Below, in pieces: positions 18,440-26,977 of a stretch of DNA of 64,000 nt; position 1 is the stretch's first letter; each line of letters opens with the position of its first letter. A program made the position numbers and the translations under genes. The notes below the pieces were generated by a model. That model did no database searches. It saw nothing but the letters and a program-made list of their open reading frames with translations, and had not been told where the DNA came from. The DNA is from Bombella mellum. Lineage in GTDB: Bacteria; Pseudomonadota; Alphaproteobacteria; Acetobacterales; Acetobacteraceae. The DNA is taken from assembly GCF_014048465.1 (NCBI RefSeq), contig NZ_PDLY01000004.1:124001-188000 (forward strand), written 5' to 3'.

Positions 18440-19131
18440 CAGATGGACTCCCCCTTCCGGGCAGACTGGGCGACGGCAGACCGGAACCGCTCGATCAGGC
18501 TGCCGACTTCCTCGGGGCGGGTTTTCAGGGCGATGCGGTTCACGATCAGGCGGCTGGTCACATGGGCGATGGTTTCCACCTCTTCCAGCCCGTTGGCCCG
18601 CAGGGTGGAGCCTGTATCCACGAGGTCCACGATCACGTCGGCCATGTCCAGGGCCGGGGCCAGCTCCATCGCCCCATGCAGATGCACGATCTCGGCATTG
18701 ATGGCCCGGGAGGCGAAATGACGGCGGGCAATGGCCGGATATTTGGTGGCCACCCGCAGCCGGGACCGCCCTTCCGGCGGCTCCTCATCGCCACTTCCCT
18801 TCGGGCGGGCCACGGCGATGCGGCATCCGCCAATGCCAAGGTCCAGCGGTGCATAGAGGTCGGGATAGTCGAACTCCAGCAGCACGTCCGCCCCGCAGAC
18901 GCCAATGTCAGCCCCACCATAGGCCACGAAGGTTGCCACATCGAAGGACCGGACCCGCACGACATCCAGCCCCGGCTCGGACGTGGGGAAGCGGAGGCGG
19001 CGGCTGCTCTCATCAAGACAGTCCTGCGCCGGTTCGAAACCCGTATGATGCAGGACAGGACGTAGGGCCTTGAGGATCCGCCCCTTGGGGAGGGCCAGAA
19101 TAAGCGGCGTCTTTGCCTGCATATCAGTCAT
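18439..19131 (-). CDS. hisG: ATP phosphoribosyltransferase, short form
   Basis: A 230-residue HisG, the first enzyme of histidine synthesis (ATP plus PRPP to phosphoribosyl-ATP). It contains ALPKGRI at the start, GGADIGVCGADVL, and the PRPP-binding region VDLVDTGSTLRANGL. The C-terminal regulatory domain of the long form is absent, so this is the short HisG_S type. That type normally needs the HisZ regulatory subunit, which is not in this window. gmk lies 49 bp upstream on the same strand. Confidence 0.95.
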   Translation of the reverse strand: MTDMQAKTPLILALPKGRILKALRPVLHHTGFEPAQDCLDESSRRLRFPTSEPGLDVVRVRSFDVATFVAYGGADIGVCGADVLLEFDYPDLYAPLDLGIGGCRIAVARPKGSGDEEPPEGRSRLRVATKYPAIARRHFASRAINAEIVHLHGAMELAPALDMADVIVDLVDTGSTLRANGLEEVETIAHVTSRLIVNRIALKTRPEEVGSLIERFRSAVAQSARKGESI

Positions 19132-19180
19132 GGTTAAGCTCCTGCTTGCAACATACGGGTCCAGCTTATCAGAGCCGCTT

Positions 19181-19804
19181 TCAGCCCGCTACTGGCCAGA
19201 GGGCGGCAACGTCCCGGCGACGGGCACGGGCCAGACGGCTGGCCGCCAGCACGGCCCGGGCCTCTTCCACGGCCCGGTCCAGATCATCATTCACCAGAAC
19301 GTAATCGAATTCCGGCCAGTGCGAAATCTCGCTCATGGCGGCCTTCATGCGGGAGGCGATTTCCTCCTCGCTGTCGGAGTTCCGTCCACGCAGGCGGGAC
19401 TCCAGCTCTTCCAGCGAGGGAGGCAGAACGAACAGCCCCACCACGTCATCCGGCATGGCCCGGCGCATCAGGCGGCAGCCCTGCCAGTCAATGTCCAGAA
19501 TCACGTCACGTCCAGCGGCAAGGGCTTCCTCCAGCGGCGCACGGGGCGTGCCGTACCCACGGCCGAACACCTCCGCCCACTCCAGCAGCTCACCATTGGC
19601 CGCCATGTGACGGAATGTTTCCAGATCACGGAAGTAGTAATGGACGCCCTCCTCCTCACCGGGGCGGGGGGAGCGGGTCGTGACGGACACGGACGTGAAG
19701 ATGGTCGGGTCCGCCCTGCGGAGAGCCTGCGCTATGGTGGATTTTCCCGCCCCCGACGGGGCCGAGATCACCAGACAAACTCCCCGCCGTGACTGCTTGC
19801 CCAT
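19181..19804 (-). CDS. gmk: Guanylate kinase
   Basis: A 207-residue GMP kinase that makes GDP from GMP and ATP in the cytosol. The P-loop SAPSGAGKST starts near residue 14, the GMP-binding segment follows (VTTRSPRPGEEEGVHYYF), and the lid (RLRGRNSDSEEEIASRM) is complete. I chose the ATG at 19804 because GAGG lies at good spacing upstream; a longer frame back to 19924 is unlikely. It faces away from pqqA, and the 255-bp gap holds the promoters of both. Confidence 0.95.
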   Translation of the reverse strand: MGKQSRRGVCLVISAPSGAGKSTIAQALRRADPTIFTSVSVTTRSPRPGEEEGVHYYFRDLETFRHMAANGELLEWAEVFGRGYGTPRAPLEEALAAGRDVILDIDWQGCRLMRRAMPDDVVGLFVLPPSLEELESRLRGRNSDSEEEIASRMKAAMSEISHWPEFDYVLVNDDLDRAVEEARAVLAASRLARARRRDVAALWPVAG

Positions 19805-19994
19805 GTCATTCCTCATCTGTTTCTCTGTTCTGCCGGCCGGGCGGCAATCTGCATCTTTCTGCCCCGCTCCTGCCAGAAAAACGCTCCCTTTACCAGCAAT
19901 CACCATGTCGTTCAGACACCGCATGGCCGGGATGCAGTCTCACCCGGACTGCCACGCACGTTTCTTCTGGCATTTCCTGCGGCTTCTGCTCTAT

Positions 19995-20015
19995 CCTGCC
20001 TTGGCAGGGTTTTTC
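19995..20015 (+). terminator. Terminator-like hairpin in the pqqA leader
   Basis: A 5-bp GC stem (19995-19999 with 20004-20008) with a 4-base loop, then G and five Ts, ends 44 bases before the pqqA start codon. The nearest upstream gene runs the other way, so it would act inside the pqqA leader, perhaps as an attenuator. The stem is short, so confidence is low. Confidence 0.35.
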
Positions 20016-20059
20016 TCCTCTGCGGGACGCCCTGCATTGACCAGAAAAGGAGTACCATC

Positions 20060-20140
20060 ATGGCATGGAACACACCGAAAGTAACCGAGATCCCTCTGGG
20101 CGGCGAAATCAACTCCTATGTCTGCGGCGAGAAGAAGTAA
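20060..20140 (+). CDS. pqqA: PQQ precursor peptide PqqA
   Basis: A 26-residue peptide (MAWNTPKVTEIPLGGEINSY, then six more residues). It carries the conserved glutamate (E16) and tyrosine (Y20) three residues apart that are cross-linked by PqqE and become the PQQ skeleton. An AAAAGGAG ribosome site precedes the ATG. It is followed after 21 bases by a stable hairpin, and pqqB starts further downstream. The gene is too short for normal gene finders but is unambiguous. Confidence 0.95.
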   Translation: MAWNTPKVTEIPLGGEINSYVCGEKK

Positions 20141-20161
20141 TCTCCGCACGGACATACGCAT

Positions 20162-20200
20162 GGCAGGGAGGCACCGGCATTTCTGCTCCGCCTCCCTGCC
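20162..20200 (+). terminator. Stable hairpin between pqqA and pqqB
   Basis: A perfect 11-bp stem (20162-20172 with 20190-20200) with a 17-base loop. No U-run follows. It probably acts as a partial terminator or 3' stabiliser that keeps pqqA RNA in excess over pqqBCDE. Confidence 0.6.
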
Positions 20201-20323
20201 TCCGCGCCTGACTGATCTGCGGGACGGGCCCGCTCTTTACGGCTTTGCAGGTGCGTAACACGGACACAGCCAGCCACGGGGAATCATCCGCTCCCGTGAG
20301 GCTGGAGAAAGGTGGTCTCTGTC

Positions 20324-21244
20324 GTGCTTGACGTCATCATTCTGGGAGCCGGAGCCGGTGGCGGCTTCCCCCAATGGAATTCCGCCGCACCAGGCTGCCT
20401 TCTGGCCCGGGAGGGCATGAAGGCCAGACCCCGCACGCAGGCCTCCCTCGCCGTCAGTGGCGATGGCGAACACTGGTTCCTCCTCAACGCCTCGCCGGAC
20501 CTCCGCCAGCAGATACTCGCCACCCCGGCCCTGCACCAGACAGGTGCCCCCCGTGGAACCCCCATCCAGGCCGTCATCCTTGCCGGAGCGGAAATTGACG
20601 CCATCACCGGGCTTCTGACCCTGCGGGAACGGGAACCGTTCACCCTCATGGGCAGCCCCTCCACCCTGGCGCAGCTGGACCGCAACCCCATTTTCGAGGC
20701 TCTGGACCGCACCATCATTCCCCGTGTCGCCATCACGGAAGGAACGGCCATCCCGCTGCCTCTCAAGGATGGCAGGCCATCCGGCCTGACGCTGGAAGCC
20801 TTCACCGTTCCCGGCAAGGCCCCCCTCTATGCCGAATCCGAAGGGACCAGGCCCGATGACACGCTCGGCCTCTCCATCTCCGACGGAACGAAGACCATGC
20901 TCTTCGTCCCCGGCTGTGCCGAGATCACGCAGGCCCTGAAGGACCGTGCCAGCCGGGCCGACCTGCTCTTCTTCGACGGGACGCTCTGGCAGGATGACGA
21001 GATGATCCGCACGGGCCTCAGCCCCAAGAGCGGGCACCGCATGGGGCATGTGTCCGTCAGTGAGGATGATGGCCCCCTCAAACAGTTTGCTGCCTGTACG
21101 AGGCCGAAGAAATTCTTCGTCCACATCAACAATTCCAACCCCATCCTTCTGGAAGACAGCCCCGAGCGGCAGGCAGCCGAGCAGGCGGGCTGGGTCATCG
21201 GTGAGGATGGCATGAGAATCCAACCTGATGAGGTGTCATCATGA
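20324..21244 (+). CDS. pqqB: PQQ biosynthesis protein PqqB
   Basis: A 306-residue metallo-beta-lactamase-fold protein needed for PQQ formation (a hydroxylase acting on the precursor in recent work). Family landmarks are present: LGAGAGGGFPQWN, LNASPDLRQQI, FVPGCA, FFDGTLWQDDEM and FVHINNSNPIL. The metal-loop segment reads AEIDAITGLLTLRE, with alanine where most PqqB proteins have histidine after the aspartate. I chose the GTG at 20324 because the family starts with M-x-D-V-I; GTG 20312 is possible. Its end overlaps pqqC by 4 bp. Confidence 0.93.
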   Translation: MLDVIILGAGAGGGFPQWNSAAPGCLLAREGMKARPRTQASLAVSGDGEHWFLLNASPDLRQQILATPALHQTGAPRGTPIQAVILAGAEIDAITGLLTLREREPFTLMGSPSTLAQLDRNPIFEALDRTIIPRVAITEGTAIPLPLKDGRPSGLTLEAFTVPGKAPLYAESEGTRPDDTLGLSISDGTKTMLFVPGCAEITQALKDRASRADLLFFDGTLWQDDEMIRTGLSPKSGHRMGHVSVSEDDGPLKQFAACTRPKKFFVHINNSNPILLEDSPERQAAEQAGWVIGEDGMRIQPDEVSS

Positions 21245-21972
21245 GTACCCTTCTCTCCCCTGCCGAGCTGGAAGCCCGCCTCCGTGCCATCGGGGCGGAA
21301 CGCTATCACCGCCAGCATCCGCTCCACAAAGCCATGTATGAGGGCAGGCTGACCAAGGGGCAGCTCCAGGCCTGGGCACTGAACCGCTATTACTATCAGG
21401 CCCAGATTCCCCGGAAAGATGCCACCCTGCTCGCCCGCCTGCCCACGACCGAGCTGCGCCGTGAATGGCGACGCCGGATCGAGGACCATGACGGCACGGC
21501 CGAAAGCCCCGGCGGCATCGCCCGCTGGCTGAAACTGACCGGTGGACTGGGGCTTGATGATGAGTATGTGACAGGCCTGAAGGGTCTGCTGCCTGCCACG
21601 CTGTTCGCCGTGGATGCCTATGTGGCCTTCGTGCGGGACCGGTCCATTCTGGCCGCCATCGCCTCCTCCCTGACGGAACTTTTCTCCCCGACCATCATCG
21701 GGGAACGCATGGAAGGGATGCTCCGCAACTACCCGTACATCTCCGAGGACACGCTGGCCTATTTCAAGCCCCGCCTGACACAGGCCCCGCAGGACTCCAC
21801 CTTTGCGCTGAACTATGTCAAGGAACATGCCCGCACGCCGGAACAGCAGCAGGAAGTGCTTGGTGCGCTGGAATTCAAGTGCGCCATCCTCTGGCAGCTT
21901 CTTGATGCCCTGGACCACGCTTATGTGAAGGGCCACATCCCCCCCGGTGCCTTCGTGCCGGAAACACCCTGA
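21241..21972 (+). CDS. pqqC: PQQ synthase PqqC
   Basis: A 243-residue all-helical cofactorless oxidase that performs the final ring closure and eight-electron oxidation to PQQ. It has the family segments YHRQHPLHKAMYEG, LNRYYYQAQIPRKDA and EDHDG. Length matches PqqC proteins of about 240-250 residues. It starts in an ATGA overlap with pqqB and is followed 28 bp later by pqqD. Confidence 0.96.
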   Translation: MSTLLSPAELEARLRAIGAERYHRQHPLHKAMYEGRLTKGQLQAWALNRYYYQAQIPRKDATLLARLPTTELRREWRRRIEDHDGTAESPGGIARWLKLTGGLGLDDEYVTGLKGLLPATLFAVDAYVAFVRDRSILAAIASSLTELFSPTIIGERMEGMLRNYPYISEDTLAYFKPRLTQAPQDSTFALNYVKEHARTPEQQQEVLGALEFKCAILWQLLDALDHAYVKGHIPPGAFVPETP

Positions 21973-22000
21973 AACCCTCCCTCCTGCCAGCAAGGTTCCC

Positions 22001-22303
22001 ATGCCATCCTCATCCCGTACGCCACATGTCACGCTGACTGAAGATGACCGCCCCGGTTTCAGCCGGGGCTACCGCCTCCAGCATGACAGGGTGAGGGAAC
22101 AGTGGGTGATCCAGGCCCCGGAACGTGCCCTGCTGGCAGACCCCATTGCCGTGGCCATCCTCCAGGAACTGGACGGGCAGACCCGTCTCAGTACGGTCAT
22201 CGACCGGCTGGCCGAACGCTACGAGGCTCCCAGGGGCCAGATCGCCACGGATGTGCTCGCCCTGCTCTCCGACCTGACGGAAAAAAGGATTCTCCGGCCG
22301 TGA
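22001..22303 (+). CDS. pqqD: PqqA-binding chaperone PqqD
   Basis: A 100-residue peptide chaperone of the RRE type that binds PqqA and presents it to PqqE. It shows the family pattern (FSRGYRLQHDRVREQWVIQAPE, ILQELDGQTRLSTVIDRLAERY). The ATG at 22001 gives the usual length. The stop codon overlaps the GTG start of pqqE. Confidence 0.93.
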   Translation: MPSSSRTPHVTLTEDDRPGFSRGYRLQHDRVREQWVIQAPERALLADPIAVAILQELDGQTRLSTVIDRLAERYEAPRGQIATDVLALLSDLTEKRILRP

Positions 22304-23430
22304 GCGGGGCACCGGACAGCCACATGGAAAACGGCACCTCCACACGTCCCCCGGCTCCCATGAGCCTTCTGGCCGAGCTGACGCACCGCTGCCCGCTCTC
22401 CTGCCCCTACTGCTCCAACCCCGTGGAACTGGAACGCAAGGCCCAGGAACTCGGCACGGAAGACTGGCTCCGCGTGCTGGAGGAAGCGGCCGAGATGGGT
22501 GTCCTTCAGGTCCATTTCTCCGGCGGGGAGCCCATGGCCCGCCCGGACCTCTACACCCTCATCGCTCACGCCCATAAACTGAATCTCTATACCAACCTGA
22601 TCACGTCCGGTGTCCTCATCACCCCCCAGACCATGAAGCGGCTGGATGAAAGCGGACTGGACCATGTGCAGCTCTCCTTTCAGGACACCGACGGGCCGGA
22701 AGCCGACCGGCTGAGCGATTTTCCGAAGGTCCAACCCCGCAAGCTGGAAGCCGCCCGCCTCATCACGCAGGCCGGCATCCCCCTGACGCTGAACTTCGTC
22801 CTCCAGAAGGCCAACATTTCCCGCATCACGGACATGTTCGCCCTGGCCCGCCAGCTTGACGCCCAGCGGGTCGAAATGGCCCACACCCAGTATTATGGCT
22901 GGGCCCTGAAGAACCGTGCCGCCCTTCTTCCCTCCCGCAGGCAGCTTGAGGAAGCCGCCCGGCATGTTGCCGCCGAGGAGGCAAAAGGCGGGCTGGCCAT
23001 AGATTACGTCACCCCGGACTATTACGCCGACCGTCCCAAGCCCTGCATGGGCGGATGGGGGCAACGCTTCCTCAACATCTCACCTTCCGGCCATGTTCTG
23101 CCCTGCCATGCGGCCGAAACCATCCCGTCCCTGACATTCGACAATGTCCGGGACCACACGCTCAGTCACATCTGGTACCACTCACGAGCCTTCACCCTCT
23201 TCCGGGGAACGGACTGGATGCCGGAACCCTGCGCCTCCTGTTCCCGCAAGGAGATCGACTGGGGGGGATGCCGCTGTCAGGCTCTGGCCTTGGCAGGCGA
23301 TGCGACCCTGACCGATCCTGTCTGCTCCCTGTCGCCCCACCGGCATCTGATCAACGAGGCCATAGCCGAGGCTGAAACGACCGACACGCAGGTCTTCATC
23401 TACCGTCGCATGGGCCATCAGGCCTCCTGA
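22300..23430 (+). CDS. pqqE: PqqA peptide cyclase PqqE (radical SAM)
   Basis: A 376-residue radical SAM enzyme that makes the carbon-carbon bond between Glu and Tyr of PqqA. The cluster motif CPLSCPYC (CxxxCxxC) is intact, followed by the SAM-binding FSGGEP. The C-terminal SPASM region carries the auxiliary-cluster cysteines (KPCMGGWG, LPCHAAET, EPCASC, WGGCRCQA). The GTG start overlaps the pqqD stop and has AAAGGA upstream; ATG 22324 is the alternative. A hairpin at 23470 probably ends the operon. Confidence 0.96.
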   Translation: MSGAPDSHMENGTSTRPPAPMSLLAELTHRCPLSCPYCSNPVELERKAQELGTEDWLRVLEEAAEMGVLQVHFSGGEPMARPDLYTLIAHAHKLNLYTNLITSGVLITPQTMKRLDESGLDHVQLSFQDTDGPEADRLSDFPKVQPRKLEAARLITQAGIPLTLNFVLQKANISRITDMFALARQLDAQRVEMAHTQYYGWALKNRAALLPSRRQLEEAARHVAAEEAKGGLAIDYVTPDYYADRPKPCMGGWGQRFLNISPSGHVLPCHAAETIPSLTFDNVRDHTLSHIWYHSRAFTLFRGTDWMPEPCASCSRKEIDWGGCRCQALALAGDATLTDPVCSLSPHRHLINEAIAEAETTDTQVFIYRRMGHQAS

Positions 23431-23469
23431 AGGCATCTGTCTGCCATGAAGAGAACAGAACCGGCAGGC

Positions 23470-23496
23470 ACTGTCCTGCCTGACAGGACAGTTATT
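23470..23496 (+). terminator. Probable terminator of the pqq operon
   Basis: A 9-bp stem (23470-23478 with 23484-23492) with a 5-base loop followed by TATTCC, 39 bases past the pqqE stop. Only a short U-run. Confidence 0.55.
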
Positions 23497-23594
23497 CCCC
23501 AGCCAGCAGAGCCTTCATCGGCGTGAAGCCGTTATCTTGCACTGACGGGCCATCCAACCTATTACTGTAACACCCTCCTCCAGTGGAACCTGAT

Positions 23595-24389
23595 ATGACC
23601 GCCCCTGACATCAGCATCATCATCCCATGTTACAATGAGGTCGAAAATGTTGGCCCCGTCGTGGAGGCTCTGGAAAAGACCTTGAGCGGTTTCAGGTGGG
23701 AAGTCCTGTTCGTGGACGACAACTCCCCGGACGGCACGATGGATGCGGTCCAGCGGCTGGCCGAGACAAAGCCGTACGTGCGGGGGCTGCTGCGCATCGG
23801 GCGGCGGGGCCTGTCCTCTGCCGTCATAGAGGGGGCCCTCAGCGTGTCCGCTCCCCTGATTGCCGTCATGGACGGGGACCTCCAGCATGATGAGCGTTGC
23901 CTGCCGGACATGATCGCCATTCTTCAGTCCAATCAGGCTGATGTCGTCGTTGCAAGTCGGCATGTCGCTGGCGGAAGCAATGAAGGGCTTTCCAACGGCT
24001 GGCGGCGTTTCCTCTCCAACAGCGGCATCTGGGCAGCCCAGACCCTGCTTGGAGTCTCGTTGACGGACCCGATGAGCGGCTTTTTTGTCATCAGACGCTC
24101 CACCTTCATCGGGCGTGTTCCTTTCCTGGATGGGACAGGCTTCAAGATCCTGCTCGACATCCTGATCGCCCTCCCTGACCGCCTGCGTGTCCGTGAAGTC
24201 CCGATGACATTCCGTGATCGTGCCCACGGGGAAAGCAAACTCAATTCCGGTGTCATATTCTCCTTCATCAGGCGGATGGTGAAGCATGGCTTCCACCACC
24301 ACCCTGCCCCGGCTTTTGGCATCACGGCCTTCATCGGCCTGACCCTGATGTGGGTCACAAGGGAGCTGTTCCCCTGCAAAAAGAACTGA
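23595..24389 (+). CDS. Family 2 glycosyltransferase, polyprenyl-phosphate mannose synthase-like
   Basis: A 264-residue GT2 enzyme. It begins IIIPCYNEVENVG and has VLFVDDNSPDGT and MDGDLQHD, the pattern of dolichol-phosphate mannose synthase relatives, which move mannose or glucose from a nucleotide sugar to a polyprenyl phosphate on the cytosolic face. The C-terminus is short: after the catalytic domain there is one possible hydrophobic stretch (AFGITAFIGLTLMWV) and no full GtrA domain. GTG 23583 is an alternative start. GDP-mannose could be supplied by manC (28250-29662). A strong terminator follows. Confidence 0.8.
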   Translation: MTAPDISIIIPCYNEVENVGPVVEALEKTLSGFRWEVLFVDDNSPDGTMDAVQRLAETKPYVRGLLRIGRRGLSSAVIEGALSVSAPLIAVMDGDLQHDERCLPDMIAILQSNQADVVVASRHVAGGSNEGLSNGWRRFLSNSGIWAAQTLLGVSLTDPMSGFFVIRRSTFIGRVPFLDGTGFKILLDILIALPDRLRVREVPMTFRDRAHGESKLNSGVIFSFIRRMVKHGFHHHPAPAFGITAFIGLTLMWVTRELFPCKKN

Positions 24390-24423
24390 ACCCAGCAAAC
24401 CGGACATCTTCCTGTCAGACATG

Positions 24424-24459
24424 AAAAAAAGGCCGTTCCTTTTCTGGAACGGCCTTTTT
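24424..24459. terminator. Bidirectional intrinsic terminator
   Basis: A 9-bp GC-rich stem (24431-24439 with 24446-24454) is flanked by seven As on the left and five Ts on the right. It serves both the GT2 gene and the converging rfbD gene. Confidence 0.92.
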
Positions 24460-24481
24460 CACATGAGCAGAGCTGCGCCTG

Positions 24482-25372
24482 TCAGGCCTCAGCCTCCATC
24501 AGCCGCCTGACCACACGGGCCACGCTCTCCCGCCAGTCCGGCATGGTCTGGCCGAACACACGTTCCAGCCTGCCATTATCAAGCCGGGAATCTGCCGGAC
24601 GGGCAGCCGGGGTCGGCCAGTCAGCCGTCGTGATGGCCTCCACCTCCGGCATGGTACGGCCATATAGGGTGGCCTGTTCCAGCGCATGGCAGGCAAGCTC
24701 ATGCCATGTGGCTTCTCCTCTGCCCGTGGCGTGATAGATGCCCGCATAGCTCTCCTGCCAGCCCGTTTCCCTGATCCTGTCGACAATGCCCAGAATCACC
24801 GCCGCCAGATCGTCCGAAGAGGTCGGATTTCCCCGCTGGTCCCCCACGACACGCAGGCGTGGATTCTTCGCACCGGCATTCAGCATCGTCCTGACAAAGT
24901 TCCTGCCATGCGCCGAATAGACCCAAGCCGTCCGCAGAATGATGCTCCGTGACTGGGCCGCCAGAACGGCGGCCTCTCCCTCGGCCTTTGTCCGGCCATA
25001 GGCCGTCACCGGGCTGATCGGATCACTCTCCAGATAGGGAGACCCTTTCTTCCCATCAAACACGTAATCCGTCGAAACGTGAATGAAAGGAATCCCCCGA
25101 CGGGCAGCCTCTTCAGCCAGACGGGCCGGCCCCGTATGATTCCCCTGTCTGGCCGCTTCCTGCTCCGTCTCCGCAAGATCAACGGCCGTCCAAGCCGCCG
25201 CATTGACGATAAATTCGGGCTTATGGGCATCAATGACACCAGCCAGCGTCTCGGGAGTCTGGAAATCAGCTTCCGGCCGCCCGACTGTCACGACACGGTC
25301 ACCGCCCAGCTCCTTCAGGGAGGTTGCCAGCTGGCCTGACCGGCCAATCACCAGAATGGAAGGCTTCGTCAT
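24482..25372 (-). CDS. rfbD: dTDP-4-dehydrorhamnose reductase
   Basis: A 296-residue NADPH-dependent reductase for the last step of dTDP-L-rhamnose synthesis. The Rossmann glycine motif (VIGRSGQLA) sits at the N-terminus and the Tyr-Lys pair lies in TAYGRTKAEGE. FIHVSTDYVFDG is characteristic of RfbD. I chose the ATG at 25372; upstream residues look noncoding. It is the last gene of the rfbBACD operon, 46 bp after rfbC. Confidence 0.95.
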   Translation of the reverse strand: MTKPSILVIGRSGQLATSLKELGGDRVVTVGRPEADFQTPETLAGVIDAHKPEFIVNAAAWTAVDLAETEQEAARQGNHTGPARLAEEAARRGIPFIHVSTDYVFDGKKGSPYLESDPISPVTAYGRTKAEGEAAVLAAQSRSIILRTAWVYSAHGRNFVRTMLNAGAKNPRLRVVGDQRGNPTSSDDLAAVILGIVDRIRETGWQESYAGIYHATGRGEATWHELACHALEQATLYGRTMPEVEAITTADWPTPAARPADSRLDNGRLERVFGQTMPDWRESVARVVRRLMEAEA

Positions 25373-25418
25373 AATCCACGCCCTTTTCGTTCCAGAAGGA
25401 AACATGCCCCGAGAGACA

Positions 25419-25979
25419 TCACCTGTATTCAAACCACCCCTGGGCTGCATCGAAAGACGGGGCCTGAAGGTCTTTCTCCGACAGGACGGCCTCATCCCGT
25501 GTCACCGGCCATTCAATGCCCAGCTGCTCACAGTCCCAGCGCACGGATCGCTCGGAGGCCTTGTCATACAGGCCGGTACATTTGTACTGCACCTCGGTAT
25601 TTTCCTCCAGCGTGACAAAACCGTGCAGGAAGCCGACCGGCAGCCAGAGCTGGGACCAGTTCTCGGCGGAAAGCTCCACGCCAACCCACTGGCCATAGGT
25701 CGGAGACCCCGTCCGGGCATCCACGGCCACATCCCAGATGGCCCCACGGGTCACACGGACCAGCTTGCCCTGCCCATGCGGAGCCAGCTGGCAGTGCAGG
25801 CCACGAACGACGCCTTTCTGCCGGGACAGGCTCTGATTGTCCTGTACGAACAAGTCAGGAATTCCTGCCTCGGCCATGCTCTTCTGATTGTAGGTTTCAG
25901 AGAAGAATCCCCGATTGTCTCCGAAGCGGGCCGGCGTCACTTTCACGATACCGGGCAGGGACAGTGCCTCAACCTTCAT
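25419..25979 (-). CDS. rfbC: dTDP-4-dehydrorhamnose 3,5-epimerase
   Basis: A 186-residue cupin-fold epimerase, the third enzyme of the dTDP-L-rhamnose pathway. The catalytic region is visible: FFSETYNQ, the histidine in VRGLHCQLAPHGQGKLVRV, and the tyrosine-bearing EVQYKCTGLYDK. Length is typical. It sits between rfbA (74 bp) and rfbD on the minus strand. Confidence 0.96.
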   Translation of the reverse strand: MKVEALSLPGIVKVTPARFGDNRGFFSETYNQKSMAEAGIPDLFVQDNQSLSRQKGVVRGLHCQLAPHGQGKLVRVTRGAIWDVAVDARTGSPTYGQWVGVELSAENWSQLWLPVGFLHGFVTLEENTEVQYKCTGLYDKASERSVRWDCEQLGIEWPVTRDEAVLSEKDLQAPSFDAAQGWFEYR

Positions 25980-26053
25980 CCTGTCATCTCCTCCATTTTC
26001 ATGCTCGCCACCTTCCGGTCACCTCCATCTGGGAGAACCGGAGATCACATGAC

Positions 26054-26977
26054 CTATGACACTGTCGGGCGGCCTTCTGCCGCCACGCAGAGCAGGGTCT
26101 GCCCCAACGGGGTTTTCTTCATCCGGTTGCCCGTTTCCAGAAGCTGTGCATGAGAAATGAACCCCATGCGGTAGGCCGCCTCCGTCGGAGAGCCGACCAG
26201 CAGCCCCTGGCGGGACTGGATGGCCTGCACGAACGTGCCCGCCTGCATCAGACTGTCCGGCGTACCGGCATCCAGCCAGGCACAGCCACGGGCCAGACGG
26301 TCCACCTCCAGCGTGCCTTCCTCGAGATACATCCGGTTCAGGTCCGTGATCTCCAGCTCCCCACGGGCACTGGGCCGTACCTTATGGGCAAAATCGCAGA
26401 CCCGGCCATCATAGAAATAAAGCCCCGTCACCGCCCAGTTGGACGGAGGATTGACCGGCTTCTCGATGATGTCCAGTGCCCGGCCATTCTCGTCAAACGA
26501 CACGACGCCATACCGTTCCGGGTCACGGACCTGATAGGAGAAGACCGTGGCCCCCTGTGGCCGCCTCGTCGCATCCCGCAGCATGTGCTCCAGCCCGTCG
26601 GCAAAAATGAGGTTGTCCCCGAGGATCAGGGCACAGTGCGCACCAGCGATCCAGTCCTCGGCGATCTGGAAAGCCTGGGCGATGCCATCCGGACTGGGCT
26701 GGACACGGTATGTGAACGTCACGCCAAACTGCTCGCCCGTCCCCAGAAGCCGCCTGAACTGGGCCTGATCATCCGGCGTGGTGATGATCATGATGTCCCG
26801 TATCCCGGCAAGGATCAGGGTCGTCAGGGGGTAATAGATCATCGGCTTGTCATAGACAGGCAGAAGCTGCTTGGAGGAGGCCAGCGTCATCGGGTACAGG
26901 CGTGTTCCCGATCCGCCGGAGAGCAGGATGCCTTTCGTCAGAGGCTGACCGGACATGCCCGTCGGAATTTTCGTCAT
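26054..26977 (-). CDS. rfbA: Glucose-1-phosphate thymidylyltransferase
   Basis: A 307-residue nucleotidyltransferase that makes dTDP-glucose from glucose-1-phosphate and dTTP. It has the GGSGTRLYP nucleotide loop, the KPMIYYPLTTL segment and the metal-site aspartates (ILGDNLIFADG, WLDAGTPDSL). The ATG overlaps the rfbB stop in ATGA, which supports this start over a later ATG at 26956. It is the second gene of the rfbBACD operon. Confidence 0.96.
   Translation of the reverse strand: MTKIPTGMSGQPLTKGILLSGGSGTRLYPMTLASSKQLLPVYDKPMIYYPLTTLILAGIRDIMIITTPDDQAQFRRLLGTGEQFGVTFTYRVQPSPDGIAQAFQIAEDWIAGAHCALILGDNLIFADGLEHMLRDATRRPQGATVFSYQVRDPERYGVVSFDENGRALDIIEKPVNPPSNWAVTGLYFYDGRVCDFAHKVRPSARGELEITDLNRMYLEEGTLEVDRLARGCAWLDAGTPDSLMQAGTFVQAIQSRQGLLVGSPTEAAYRMGFISHAQLLETGNRMKKTPLGQTLLCVAAEGRPTVS

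Noticed and set aside
23595-24389. Frameshifted or truncated GT2 enzyme missing a GtrA domain
   Set aside because: The catalytic domain is complete, the stop is followed closely by a strong terminator and no GtrA-like sequence lies downstream in another frame.
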